Of a DNA stretch of 64,000 nucleotides, positions 26,067 through 34,414 are shown in pieces. The translations under genes were made by a program, and so were the position numbers. The notes under the pieces were generated by a model. That model searched no databases. It had not been told where the DNA came from and saw only the letters and a program-made list of their open reading frames with translations. The stretch is taken from positions 62,001-126,000 of the forward strand of contig CAZLTN010000004.1 in the NCBI GenBank assembly GCA_964562455.1. Direction: 5' to 3'. Source of the DNA: Ravibacter sp964562455. GTDB lineage: Bacteria > Bacteroidota > Bacteroidia > Cytophagales > Spirosomataceae. The stretch's first letter is position 1; every line of letters begins with the position of its first letter.

Positions 26067-27155
26067 ATGCTCCTGAAACGAATTGCTTCCTTTGCTGCGA
26101 TTGCGGCCTTACTCTACACAATCTATCTTATCGCCGCCGGAAAGGGCGCCCAGGCAGGCCCCGGGCTGATTTTATTTTTTGCCGCGCTGGCCACCTTTTT
26201 CAGCCGGGAAGAAAAGTATAAAAGCTTCACCTATACGGTCATGATCTTCGCTGCGGTGACCGCAGCGATGTTTTACCCCGGGTATTTCGACACGTGGGGA
26301 AGCATTAAGCTGGCTACCCTTATTACGCCTCTTATACAGGTGATTATGTTCGGGATGGGAACCTCCATGAGCATTAACGATTTCGCGGGAGTGGTGAAAA
26401 TGCCCAAGGGAGTGTTTGTAGGAATCGGGGGCCAGTTTATTATCATGCCTTCGCTGGGTTATTTCTTTGCCAGCATCAGTGGTTTTGAACCGGAAATAGC
26501 TGCCGGGATGATCCTGATCGGCTGCGTTCCGAGCGGTATGGCCTCCAACGTTATCACCTATCTCGCGAAAGGCAACCTGGCGCTGTCTATCACCCTTACG
26601 GCCATACTCACCGTAATGGCCCCTTTTGTAACTCCCGTCCTGATGAAATTCCTCGCCGGCACTTTTGTCGAAATAAATGCCATGGCCATGATGTGGGATA
26701 TTTTCAAAATGGTGATCATCCCTATCGGCCTCGGGCTCCTTTTCAATAAATTCCTGGCCGGAAAAGCCAAGTGGCTGGATAACGCCATGCCGCTTGTTTC
26801 CATGGCCGGTATCGGGTTCATCATCACCATAATCACCGCAGCCGGACAGAAGAGCCTCCTTTCTATCGGCCCCATGCTGATCCTGTTCGTACTGCTCCAC
26901 AACCTGTTTGGCTATACTCTGGGCTATTGGTCCGGCAGGCTTTTCCGCATGAGTGAAAGAGATTGCCGTACATTAGCAATCGAAGTAGGAATGCAAAATG
27001 GCGGCCTCGCGTCGGGATTAGCCAAAGAAATGGGAAAAATCGCCACCGTAGGACTTGCTGCGGCGGTGTTCGGCCCGATGATGAATATTACCGGGTCTAT
27101 ATTAGCCAGCTATTGGGCCAAAAAGCCCCTCCCGGAACCAGACGAGAAACAGTAG
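26067..27155 (+). CDS. Bile acid:sodium symporter (BASS) family transporter
   Basis: A 362-residue inner-membrane secondary transporter with about ten hydrophobic helices. The family moves organic acids with sodium; characterised members carry bile acids, pantoate or ketopantoate, and pyruvate. Conserved elements include MFGMGTSMSINDFAGV, the crossover-region GCVPSGMASNVITYLAKGN and the late EVGMQNGGLASGLA. These match the two pseudo-symmetric halves of the BASS fold. It lies 65 bases after the dehydratase with its own promoter. In this context it may import a 2-oxo acid produced by the exported enzymes. The stop is followed by a repeat tract and a convergent gene. Confidence 0.88.
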   Translation: MLLKRIASFAAIAALLYTIYLIAAGKGAQAGPGLILFFAALATFFSREEKYKSFTYTVMIFAAVTAAMFYPGYFDTWGSIKLATLITPLIQVIMFGMGTSMSINDFAGVVKMPKGVFVGIGGQFIIMPSLGYFFASISGFEPEIAAGMILIGCVPSGMASNVITYLAKGNLALSITLTAILTVMAPFVTPVLMKFLAGTFVEINAMAMMWDIFKMVIIPIGLGLLFNKFLAGKAKWLDNAMPLVSMAGIGFIITIITAAGQKSLLSIGPMLILFVLLHNLFGYTLGYWSGRLFRMSERDCRTLAIEVGMQNGGLASGLAKEMGKIATVGLAAAVFGPMMNITGSILASYWAKKPLPEPDEKQ

Positions 27156-27182
27156 CGAGAACGACGTTCCCGTCCCCTATTG

Positions 27183-27220
27183 CTTACAGCCTTATAGCGT
27201 ACAGCTTATATCTTACAGCT
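27183..27220. repeat. AGCTGTA-rich repeat tract, inverted copy
   Basis: Units such as TACAGCTTATATCTTACAGCT are the reverse complement of the tract at 2136-2176. It fills the space between the convergent BASS and glycosyltransferase-like genes. Confidence 0.5.
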
Positions 27221-28248
27221 CATTTCCTACCCACCAGCTTTTTAGCAAAGCCAAAGGTATGGATTACGGCCATCCAGGTTTTTCTTCTGATGGTGTCCGC
27301 CAGGTTTGCCCTTTGCACGTATCCCGAAAAGCGTATAGGGCCGAATTGTTCGTTTATGTACTCTTCCGCTTTGCGTTCTGCATGCCAGTAGATCCCTGAG
27401 CTCGTATTCGCTTTGGTCCCGCTGCCTGTGTCGTCAAAAGGAGCATGACGTGTATAATCTTCCAGGGTAAGGTGTTTAAACCGGTAGCCCTTTTTGTACA
27501 TGTCATGCGACCAGATGGTAGCAGTATCGATGCCCCTCCATCCACCGCCATAGCATCCTATCGTACCGTTAGGAATCGTCTCTTTCCTGTATTTCTCCAC
27601 GTCGATCATGGCGCAGTATTCGTTCAGGCGACATTCGGGCAGAATGTGCACCCGCCCCTCACTGATCACTCTCAACTGTATATCTCTCCTTGGCGTATCG
27701 TAGCTGGCGGCGAGCTCCAACGCCTCTTCCCGGGTAGGAACGTACTCCTCGAACTTCGTAGAATCACATTTGTTCGCCCAATCCGGACCGGCGGGACACG
27801 ACCAGCACTGCCCGATGGAGCCTACCCCAACCAGGTTCTCCGGCCCTTTGTCAAACTCGCTGAGCATATCCCCGATCATATCACCGTAGTACAGCATGTC
27901 ATTATGCATGATGCAGAGGTACTTCTTATCGGTTGTCTCGAGCGCATATTGGTACATAATACTGCGCCGCCATTCGGTATCTGTCTTTGCCCGCTCGATA
28001 TCCAGCACTCCCAGCCCAAGGTGATATTTGGGATACTGCACCTCCAGCTTTACTTCGGGATCATTTCTGAAATAATCAATGATCTTGAATATGCCTATAT
28101 AATCATCATGCGGTTGCCTCCGCTCTCTCGACAGAATAATTTTATCTATGTGCTGCCCGCTATACTGCATCAGCGTTTTGATTGTAACGATAGCCTGGTA
28201 GGGTTTTCCATAGAAGGCTATGCTGACATCCACTCTTTTACTCATCAA
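27220..28248 (-). CDS. Putative glycosyltransferase-like protein
   Basis: A 342-residue soluble protein whose family I cannot name with certainty. The start DVSIAFYGKPYQAIVTIKTL and the central CIMHNDMLYYGDMIGDML resemble the N-terminal and acceptor-loop parts of GT-A fold glycosyltransferases, where an HND or DxD-type site binds metal and donor. A Cys-rich segment (GQCWSCPAGPDWANKC, near residues 148-163) and GCYGGGWRGIDTATIWSHDM are distinctive. The C-terminus is basic. It is the last gene of a closely spaced minus-strand series, 43 bases after mnmA. A surface-glycan role would fit, but there are no other glycan genes nearby. Confidence 0.5.
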   Translation of the reverse strand: MMSKRVDVSIAFYGKPYQAIVTIKTLMQYSGQHIDKIILSRERRQPHDDYIGIFKIIDYFRNDPEVKLEVQYPKYHLGLGVLDIERAKTDTEWRRSIMYQYALETTDKKYLCIMHNDMLYYGDMIGDMLSEFDKGPENLVGVGSIGQCWSCPAGPDWANKCDSTKFEEYVPTREEALELAASYDTPRRDIQLRVISEGRVHILPECRLNEYCAMIDVEKYRKETIPNGTIGCYGGGWRGIDTATIWSHDMYKKGYRFKHLTLEDYTRHAPFDDTGSGTKANTSSGIYWHAERKAEEYINEQFGPIRFSGYVQRANLADTIRRKTWMAVIHTFGFAKKLVGRK

Positions 28249-28291
28249 TCTGTCTTAAGGCGTTATCTGATGTATATAATAGCTTGTTATC

Positions 28292-29401
28292 TTAAATGTC
28301 CCGACGAAAACTCTTCATAATCCAGCCTCCCCCGATCACGTCATCCTCTTCGTAGAAAACGGCGGCCTGTCCGGGGGCAATTCCGCTGACGGCGTCGTGA
28401 AAGCTGACCGTTATCCTGTCGGGTGCGTCCTGTACAATGGTAGCCGGGGCGCCGTCGTGCTTATAGCGTACTTTCGTAGTAGTGTCGAGCGGCCGCTCTA
28501 TGCTACTATATTTTTGAAGGTTCAGCTTCTGCACTACCATACCGTCTTTGTAAAGATCCGGTATATCCCCCAGCACTACCTCGTTGGTTTCTTTCCTTAT
28601 TTCTGTTACAAAAACAGGACGTCCCAGGGCTATCCCGAGGCCCTTTCTCTGGCCCACGGTATAAAACGGGTACCCCTCATGCTTACCCAGAAACCTGCCG
28701 TCAACAGACACGAAATCCCCTCCTGCCACTTCGGCTTCCAGGGTAGGTATACGCCTTTTCAGGAATCCCCGGTAGTCGTTGTCGGGCACAAAACAAATCT
28801 CGTAGCTTTCCGATTTGTTGACCAGCTCCACGAAACCTCGCTGAGCAGCCATTTCACGTATCTCCGTTTTGCGCAGATGACCGAGAGGAAGCCTGGTACG
28901 CTTTAGACTTTCCTGTGATATTCCCCAAAGTACATAGCTCTGATCTTTGGCCGTGTCGATACCTTTCGAGATCACATGCCGCCCGTTGAGCTCCCTTATA
29001 TTGGCGTAATGCCCGGTTGCAATAAATTCGCAATCCAGGCGGTCAGCCCGTCTCAGCAATGCATCCCATTTGATGTGGGTGTTGCATAATACACAGGGAT
29101 TGGGTGTCCGGCCTTCCAGGTACTCTCCCGTAAAATGATCGATTACGTAATCGCCGAATTCGTTGCGGATATCGAGAATATAATGGGGAAACCCCAGTTG
29201 CACCGCTATATTCCTGGCATCATTGATGGAATCCAGGGAACAGCACCCCGTTTCCTTTTTGGATCCTCCGCTCCCGGCATAATCCCATGTCTTCATGGTC
29301 ATGCCGATCACTTCATATCCCTCTTCATGTAGCATAACAGCCGCCAGGGAACTGTCGATGCCGCCGCTCATAGCGACCAGAATTCTTCCGTGTTTACTCA
29401 T
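28292..29401 (-). CDS. mnmA: tRNA-specific 2-thiouridylase MnmA
   Basis: MnmA (369 residues) places sulfur on the wobble uridine U34 of Lys, Glu and Gln tRNAs using ATP and a persulfide relay. The PP-loop AMSGGIDSSLAAVML starts near residue 10. The catalytic cysteines are Cys106 in NPCVLCN and Cys203 in YEICFVPDNDY. The middle domain with DQSYVLWG and the C-terminal beta-barrel are complete. It is the fifth gene in the minus-strand series from purK. The length is normal. Confidence 0.97.
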   Translation of the reverse strand: MSKHGRILVAMSGGIDSSLAAVMLHEEGYEVIGMTMKTWDYAGSGGSKKETGCCSLDSINDARNIAVQLGFPHYILDIRNEFGDYVIDHFTGEYLEGRTPNPCVLCNTHIKWDALLRRADRLDCEFIATGHYANIRELNGRHVISKGIDTAKDQSYVLWGISQESLKRTRLPLGHLRKTEIREMAAQRGFVELVNKSESYEICFVPDNDYRGFLKRRIPTLEAEVAGGDFVSVDGRFLGKHEGYPFYTVGQRKGLGIALGRPVFVTEIRKETNEVVLGDIPDLYKDGMVVQKLNLQKYSSIERPLDTTTKVRYKHDGAPATIVQDAPDRITVSFHDAVSGIAPGQAAVFYEEDDVIGGGWIMKSFRRDI

Positions 29402-29456
29402 GTTCCGATCTGCGAAGGTTCAAAGCCTTCCGATTTTAATGAATGAAATTGCAAAA

Positions 29457-29789
29457 TTAAAGCTTCGGCCCCACCGAATCGTATACGATCACTCTTTCCC
29501 AAAGGTAGGAGTACTCTTCTACAAACTTCACGTGTACCGGATGGGTCTGGTAGGTGGCTTCCTCCTCCCCGTTGTTAAAAAGAAGCAGCCAGGAAACAGC
29601 ATAACTCCTGTCGATAACGGGCCGGCTTGTATCGGCCGGATAGCCGATATGGGCAGTAATGTAACCTGGAAGATCGACAAGTGTTTTAAGCCCGGCTACA
29701 AGTTTTTCCTTATCCGACGCACTGTCCGGGTTCTTTAGCCAGAAAAAAACGTGATGTACAAACAATCCGGGTTGAAGTGTATCAGACAT
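29457..29789 (-). CDS. Dabb (stress-responsive alpha/beta barrel) family protein
   Basis: A 110-residue protein of the Dabb family, small dimeric ferredoxin-like folds of mostly unknown function. The N-terminal FVHHVFFWLKNPDS and the late HPVHVKFVEEYSYLWERVIVYDS match the typical strand-helix pattern. It has no signal peptide. It lies 55 bases before mnmA and 38 bases after the LysM gene on the same strand. No catalytic role can be given. Confidence 0.85.
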   Translation of the reverse strand: MSDTLQPGLFVHHVFFWLKNPDSASDKEKLVAGLKTLVDLPGYITAHIGYPADTSRPVIDRSYAVSWLLLFNNGEEEATYQTHPVHVKFVEEYSYLWERVIVYDSVGPKL

Positions 29790-29827
29790 AACTGCTTTTA
29801 GATTTAAGAATTAGATATAAACTGTAT

Positions 29828-30472
29828 TTATTTTTTTTCTGCAAACGGGATCACGAGCTTTTCTCCCCTTGCCGCATGGTTTTTGGCTTTGTTGTTTGCA
29901 CGCATAATGAGGTCTGCGCTAACGCCGTATTTGTTGCCTACAACACGCAGGATATCACCCGGACCGACCGTATGAATGGCTTTTATCTTTACATTGATCT
30001 TCTGACCAACCTTCACCCCGGCATTATCTTTCACAGAAGGGTTCAGTGCTTTCAGCGTTTCCGTCTTCAGGTTATAGCGGGTAGCTATGCTAGTCAAAGT
30101 CTCGCCGCCCGCCACCGTATGCGTATAGGCTACACCTTCCGAAGCGGAGCCGGTGGGAGCCGGTTCTTCCTTAACCTCCCTGGCATCTTCCGTTTTAGCC
30201 TTAGTCCCGGGCGCAGTTCCGCCGGGCACCGGCACATTCCCGGAGTTTACATCCACCTGTGACGGCTCATTATATACATCGAGCGAAACCACTTCCCTGT
30301 CCGAATCCGCGTTGGTCACTTCACTTGTATCGCCGGGTTCATCCGTCAGGTAGTCATATCCTACATACAATAGCGCAAGCACCAAAACAGACAAAACCAC
30401 CAGCGTGATTCCTGGAAGTTTTGACTTCTCGACCGGACGAACGTTTCGTTTCTTTTGTTTTTCCTCTTCCAT
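29828..30472 (-). CDS. Membrane-anchored protein with two LysM domains
   Basis: A 214-residue protein with a basic cytoplasmic N-terminus, one transmembrane helix near residues 20-42 (GITLVVLSVLVLALLYVGY), an acidic Pro/Thr-rich linker, and two LysM domains. The first (about 114-158) starts YTHTVAGGETLTSIATRYN; the second (about 165-210) includes HTVGPGDILRVVGNKYGVSA. LysM binds peptidoglycan, so the protein should tether the inner membrane to the cell wall. No enzymatic domain is present. It follows purE by 52 bases. Confidence 0.88.
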   Translation of the reverse strand: MEEEKQKKRNVRPVEKSKLPGITLVVLSVLVLALLYVGYDYLTDEPGDTSEVTNADSDREVVSLDVYNEPSQVDVNSGNVPVPGGTAPGTKAKTEDAREVKEEPAPTGSASEGVAYTHTVAGGETLTSIATRYNLKTETLKALNPSVKDNAGVKVGQKINVKIKAIHTVGPGDILRVVGNKYGVSADLIMRANNKAKNHAARGEKLVIPFAEKK

Positions 30473-30524
30473 AATGGTTAGCTAAAATTTCAGAAGGTAT
30501 AACCTCATCTTAAAACCCATGCAA

Positions 30525-31010
30525 TTAAACGGATTTTTTCAATTCGGCATTCATTTCCACGACCTTCTCTTTCAGAACTTCCTTATACGCCCCAAGTTTC
30601 AGGGCAACCGAATCGTCGGCTGCGCCGATAATCTGGGCAGCCAGGATACCCGCATTCTTAGCACCGTTTAAAGCAACTGTAGCTACCGGGACCCCTCCGG
30701 GCATCTGCAGGATGGACAGCACAGAATCCCACCCGTCGATAGAATTACTTGATAAAACAGGCACGCCGATGACGGGGAGCGTCGTAAGGGAAGCTACCAT
30801 ACCCGGCAGGTGGGCGGCCCCTCCCGCTCCGGCAATGATAACCCTAAGGCCTCTCTGCCGCGCATTCTTTGCATACTCCACCATTTTCTCGGGCGTGCGG
30901 TGAGCCGAAACAACCTCTATTTCATAGGCAATCCCGAATTCTTCGAGCATATCTCCCGCCTCCTTCATGATCCGGAGATCAGACACGCTGCCCATTATTA
31001 TTCCTACCAT
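30525..31010 (-). CDS. purE: N5-carboxyaminoimidazole ribonucleotide mutase PurE
   Basis: PurE class I (161 residues) converts N5-CAIR to CAIR in purine synthesis. The N-terminal GIIMGSVSDLRIMKEA, the SAHRTPEKM loop with the active-site His, and GAGGAAHLPGMVASLT are all conserved. It pairs with PurK just upstream (84-base gap), which supplies N5-CAIR. The length is as expected. Confidence 0.97.
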   Translation of the reverse strand: MVGIIMGSVSDLRIMKEAGDMLEEFGIAYEIEVVSAHRTPEKMVEYAKNARQRGLRVIIAGAGGAAHLPGMVASLTTLPVIGVPVLSSNSIDGWDSVLSILQMPGGVPVATVALNGAKNAGILAAQIIGAADDSVALKLGAYKEVLKEKVVEMNAELKKSV

Positions 31011-31094
31011 AACTGATATTTTTTTGTATTAAAATTTCCTGCACGGGGTTGAAATTCTCATTTCCGGTCCGGGTTCCGCTGCACGAAACTAAAG

Positions 31095-32225
31095 CTACAC
31101 GCTGGTTACCCGGATATTGTCCTTCACAAACGCGGCTTTCGTCCTCAGGTGTTCCAGGTCGTCGTCCATGATCGTTACATGCCCCATTTTGCGGAATGGC
31201 TTTGTGATTTTTTTCCCGTACAGGAACGGGAAGACCTGTTTCTCAGCCAGGAGCGCCTCCATTCCTTCATATATTGCCGGCCCTTCAAAGCCATCTTCGC
31301 CCAGCAGGTTGATCATTGCAGCCGGCGCGTAAGCTGTTGTATCGCCCAGCGGCAGATCGAGTATAGCCCGCCAGTGCTGCTCATATTGAGACGTTACATT
31401 CGCCCTTATAGTATGGTGCCCGCTGTTGTGGGGGCGTGGCGCCACTTCGTTGACCAGGACCTCCCCTTCCCTGGTCAAAAACATCTCTACGGCCAGGAGC
31501 CCCGTCACCCCGAAGGCTTCGGCTACCCGGACGGCAAGCGTTGTCGCTTTGGCTTCAGCCTCAGCAGAAATTTCGGCAGGCGCAAAAAGAAACTCCACGA
31601 GATGCTTTACAGGGTGGAATACCATTTCCACGACAGGAAATGTTTTTACTTCCCCGTCGGGCCTTCGCGCCACGATAACGGCCAGCTCCTTTTCAAACGG
31701 GATTGCCTGTTCCAGTACTCCCGGCGCGTCAAAAGCCTGGTCAAAGTCCTCCGCCTTTTCTATCTTCTGCACACCACGACCGTCGTAGCCGTCGCGTCCG
31801 AGCTTATGAAATGCGGGGAGCAAAGAAACGTGCTTCCGGGTATCCTCTCTCGATTCTGTCAGCACAAAAGGCGCTGTCGGAATGCCGTGGTCCCGGTAAA
31901 ACTGTTTCTGGGCTCTTTTATCCTGGATAATCCTCAATACAGAAGGCTGCGGATAAACTTTTTTGCCTTCTTTTTCCAGCGCTTCGAGCGCTTCTATATT
32001 TACTTTTTCTATTTCGACAGTGATGAGGTCGAGACCTTTGCCGAACTCATAAACGGTCTCGTAATCCTGGATAGACCCCGCCCTGAAATGAGGGGTAAGC
32101 TTACTGCAGGGAGCATTGGGATCTCCGTCGAGTATACTTATATCCAAATTCCAGTCAATGGAAGCCTGCAGGAGCATTATCCCCAATTGCCCCCCTCCTA
32201 AAATACCTATTCTGGTAGAAAGCAT
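31095..32225 (-). CDS. purK: 5-(carboxyamino)imidazole ribonucleotide synthase PurK
   Basis: PurK (376 residues) is an ATP-grasp enzyme that uses ATP and bicarbonate to carboxylate AIR. The start RIGILGGGQLGIMLLQASI is diagnostic. The ATP-grasp segments include KLGRDGYDGRGVQKI and the metal-binding NEVAPRPHNSGHHTI. It is the first gene of the minus-strand series purK-purE-LysM-Dabb-mnmA-glycosyltransferase, where all gaps are under 90 bases, so they are probably one transcript. Its start lies 74 bases from the end of the porin gene. Confidence 0.97.
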   Translation of the reverse strand: MLSTRIGILGGGQLGIMLLQASIDWNLDISILDGDPNAPCSKLTPHFRAGSIQDYETVYEFGKGLDLITVEIEKVNIEALEALEKEGKKVYPQPSVLRIIQDKRAQKQFYRDHGIPTAPFVLTESREDTRKHVSLLPAFHKLGRDGYDGRGVQKIEKAEDFDQAFDAPGVLEQAIPFEKELAVIVARRPDGEVKTFPVVEMVFHPVKHLVEFLFAPAEISAEAEAKATTLAVRVAEAFGVTGLLAVEMFLTREGEVLVNEVAPRPHNSGHHTIRANVTSQYEQHWRAILDLPLGDTTAYAPAAMINLLGEDGFEGPAIYEGMEALLAEKQVFPFLYGKKITKPFRKMGHVTIMDDDLEHLRTKAAFVKDNIRVTSV

Positions 32226-32299
32226 GAATTACTCTTTCGAATATTTTTACAAAAGTCGGCTAAAAACAGGAGAACAAAAAAGAATCACAGTCCCAATTG

Positions 32300-33706
32300 C
32301 TAAATGGAGATCTGGTACTGCATCACCCATGAGGCGCGCCTTCCCGACCTGTTCAGCATGTTCGGATCGGCGGTGTCGTTGACATATACCGGCCGGCTTT
32401 CATAATTGACCGTCATTTTCCCGTTATGCCCTTTTATCAGCCAGTTGACGCCGATGTTCCATACATTGACCGGTTTCTTTATCCTGTCATAGCCGGAGCT
32501 CTGAAGCGAGACATAAGGCATTAACGTTCCCTGGCTGCCCAGCAGATCATCTTTCAGCTTAAACCCGGCCTGCGTGTACATTACTTTGCCGTTCCCGAAC
32601 ATCGGGAAAGCATTCCCGTGGGTTGCGGTCGTACCGGCTATCGGCATGCTGGTTCCGGTGGCCGGGTTCATGATGCCGTTAAACCGCAGATAACCAGGCC
32701 CGTAACCGGTTCCGAAATACCCTAAATAAGCCGATACGGCGGTTCCCTTTGTACGATCGACAGGCATATCGAGATAGGAGGCGACCGACCATAACAACAT
32801 ATCATGATACAAGGTATCGGCGCCCTGCCTGCGCCAGGTCGCATTTTTCTGGCTGACTATTCCCGCCTCCAGGTTCAGCACTTTCCGCTTCCCGAGGTAG
32901 GTGCCTGTCATGTACCCCGGAGTCGTATTGTCCTCAGTATCAAAAAGGTTATATATAAGCATGCCCTGGTAGGACTTGGCATGTTTTCTTCCTGCAAAAA
33001 CTGCATTTTCCCCTATGGCCTGCGGAACCGCGCCGTTGGTTTCGACGGGGAACGGGTCCGCCACTCCGACACGGTAGTTAAGCTTCCCTACCTGTCCGCG
33101 TGAGTAGACAGCCAGCTTCCTGTCGAACTGGTCGATCTGATCGACCGTGGCCTGGGCAAAAACGGGAACATCCATGGTCATGATGCTTCCCACGCTGGGC
33201 TGCGTAAATCTCGAGAGGCCGTTCACTACGGTAAGTCCGCCCCCGAAACGGATAAACCGGTCGTCCTTCCGCCATACCTCGTACTCTCCCAACGCATCGT
33301 GAAAGAAAGCGGCTATCTTCCGGTTTGAAGGTGTACCGTTCTGGTTATAGCCGGGAAACGCACTGGTTTTATTAAAATTATTCATCCCGAACTGGGTGTA
33401 GAGAAACACCCGGTCGGTCACCTGGCCGTACATCTGTATCCTGGTACGGCGCAACCCTATATCGGTTGTACGATCCGCTTCATTCCCGAACACAGTGCTT
33501 CCGGGGTTGTTTTCATTCAAACGGACCCAGGTCTGGTTAAGAAATATGAACCTGAAATAATTGGAGCCCGATTCGTTAAGATTGATCCTGAGATCTTTGC
33601 TTACCGGAGTACCGGAAGCACTTGCCGGTCCCTTTTTCCGGTCTTCTTCGCAAAGTGCATAAAAGGGCAGGCAAAAAAGCGTACTCAATAAAATGTTACT
33701 TTTCAT
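32300..33706 (-). CDS. Outer-membrane porin, 16-strand-like, in an ABC exporter operon
   Basis: A 468-residue outer-membrane beta-barrel protein with a signal peptide (MKSNILLSTLFCLPFYAL). The many short amphipathic strands, the early IGLRRTRIQMYGQVTDRVF block and the final GRRASWVMQYQISI resemble phosphate-selective porins (OprO/OprP-like). It begins only 6 bases after the ABC ATPase stop, so it is in one transcript with the ATPase, permease and membrane-fusion protein. That position is normally taken by a TolC-type exit duct. It could be the outer-membrane outlet of the pump, or simply a co-regulated porin. Confidence 0.75.
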   Translation of the reverse strand: MKSNILLSTLFCLPFYALCEEDRKKGPASASGTPVSKDLRINLNESGSNYFRFIFLNQTWVRLNENNPGSTVFGNEADRTTDIGLRRTRIQMYGQVTDRVFLYTQFGMNNFNKTSAFPGYNQNGTPSNRKIAAFFHDALGEYEVWRKDDRFIRFGGGLTVVNGLSRFTQPSVGSIMTMDVPVFAQATVDQIDQFDRKLAVYSRGQVGKLNYRVGVADPFPVETNGAVPQAIGENAVFAGRKHAKSYQGMLIYNLFDTEDNTTPGYMTGTYLGKRKVLNLEAGIVSQKNATWRRQGADTLYHDMLLWSVASYLDMPVDRTKGTAVSAYLGYFGTGYGPGYLRFNGIMNPATGTSMPIAGTTATHGNAFPMFGNGKVMYTQAGFKLKDDLLGSQGTLMPYVSLQSSGYDRIKKPVNVWNIGVNWLIKGHNGKMTVNYESRPVYVNDTADPNMLNRSGRRASWVMQYQISI

Positions 33707-33712
33707 AGCAGG

Positions 33713-34414
33713 TTAAAAACTGGTTAAATCATTTATAATATTTCCGTCTTCCATGACAATCGTGCGGTCGGTCCCCGCAGCAAATTCGGGATCGTGGGTA
33801 ACGACCAGCATCGTCTGGTGAAATTCCCGGGCGAGTTCTTTGAAAATATTGAATACGATCTCCGAATTCTTTTTGTCAAGATTGCCGGTAGGCTCGTCCC
33901 CCATAATGATCAGCGGATCGTTGATAAGCGCCCTCGTAATTGCTACCCGTTGCTTCTGTCCGCCCGAAAGCTGGTTGGCCTTTTTGAGCGCATGCTCATG
34001 CATATCGAAAATCCGTAGTTTTTCCATGGCGCGATGCTCTATTTCCCCTCTCGACAGCTTCCCTAGCTTTAAGGCCGGGATCATCACATTTTCCAGAACT
34101 GAAAATTCATTCAGCAGGTAATGGAACTGGAAAACAAAACCGATCTTTTCATTGCGGATCTTTGCCAGTTCGTCGGGCTTCTGACCTGTCACCAGTTGAC
34201 GGTCAATCAGCAATTTGCCTTCGTAATCCGTATCCATCGTCGAAAGTATATATAGCAAAGTGGACTTTCCGCACCCTGATTTCCCGACTACAGACACAAA
34301 TTCGCCCCTGTTCACCCGGAAAGAAACTCCTTTGAGCACCTTCGTTTTTTCCGGGCTGTAAAAGTATTTGGTGATACCCTGTGATTCCAGGACCGCTGGC
34401 TGTTCCATAATCAT
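33713..34414 (-). CDS. ABC transporter ATPase (LolD/MacB type)
   Basis: A 233-residue ATP-binding subunit of the MacB/LolD/FtsE group, which drives export or mechanotransmission without moving substrate through the membrane pore. Walker A is VGKSGCGKSTLLY, the signature is LSGGQKQRVAI, and Walker B is LIIMGDEPTGNLD. It overlaps the permease gene by 4 bases (ATGA) and the porin follows after 6 bases. It should dimerise and power the permease at 34411-35670. Confidence 0.95.
   Translation of the reverse strand: MIMEQPAVLESQGITKYFYSPEKTKVLKGVSFRVNRGEFVSVVGKSGCGKSTLLYILSTMDTDYEGKLLIDRQLVTGQKPDELAKIRNEKIGFVFQFHYLLNEFSVLENVMIPALKLGKLSRGEIEHRAMEKLRIFDMHEHALKKANQLSGGQKQRVAITRALINDPLIIMGDEPTGNLDKKNSEIVFNIFKELAREFHQTMLVVTHDPEFAAGTDRTIVMEDGNIINDLTSF

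Noticed and set aside
27445..28320. A 291-residue plus-strand reading frame
   Set aside because: Antisense to the glycosyltransferase-like gene, with low-complexity composition and no known fold.
31149..32201. A 350-residue plus-strand reading frame
   Set aside because: Antisense to purK, with no recognisable motif or signal; a shadow of a conserved gene.
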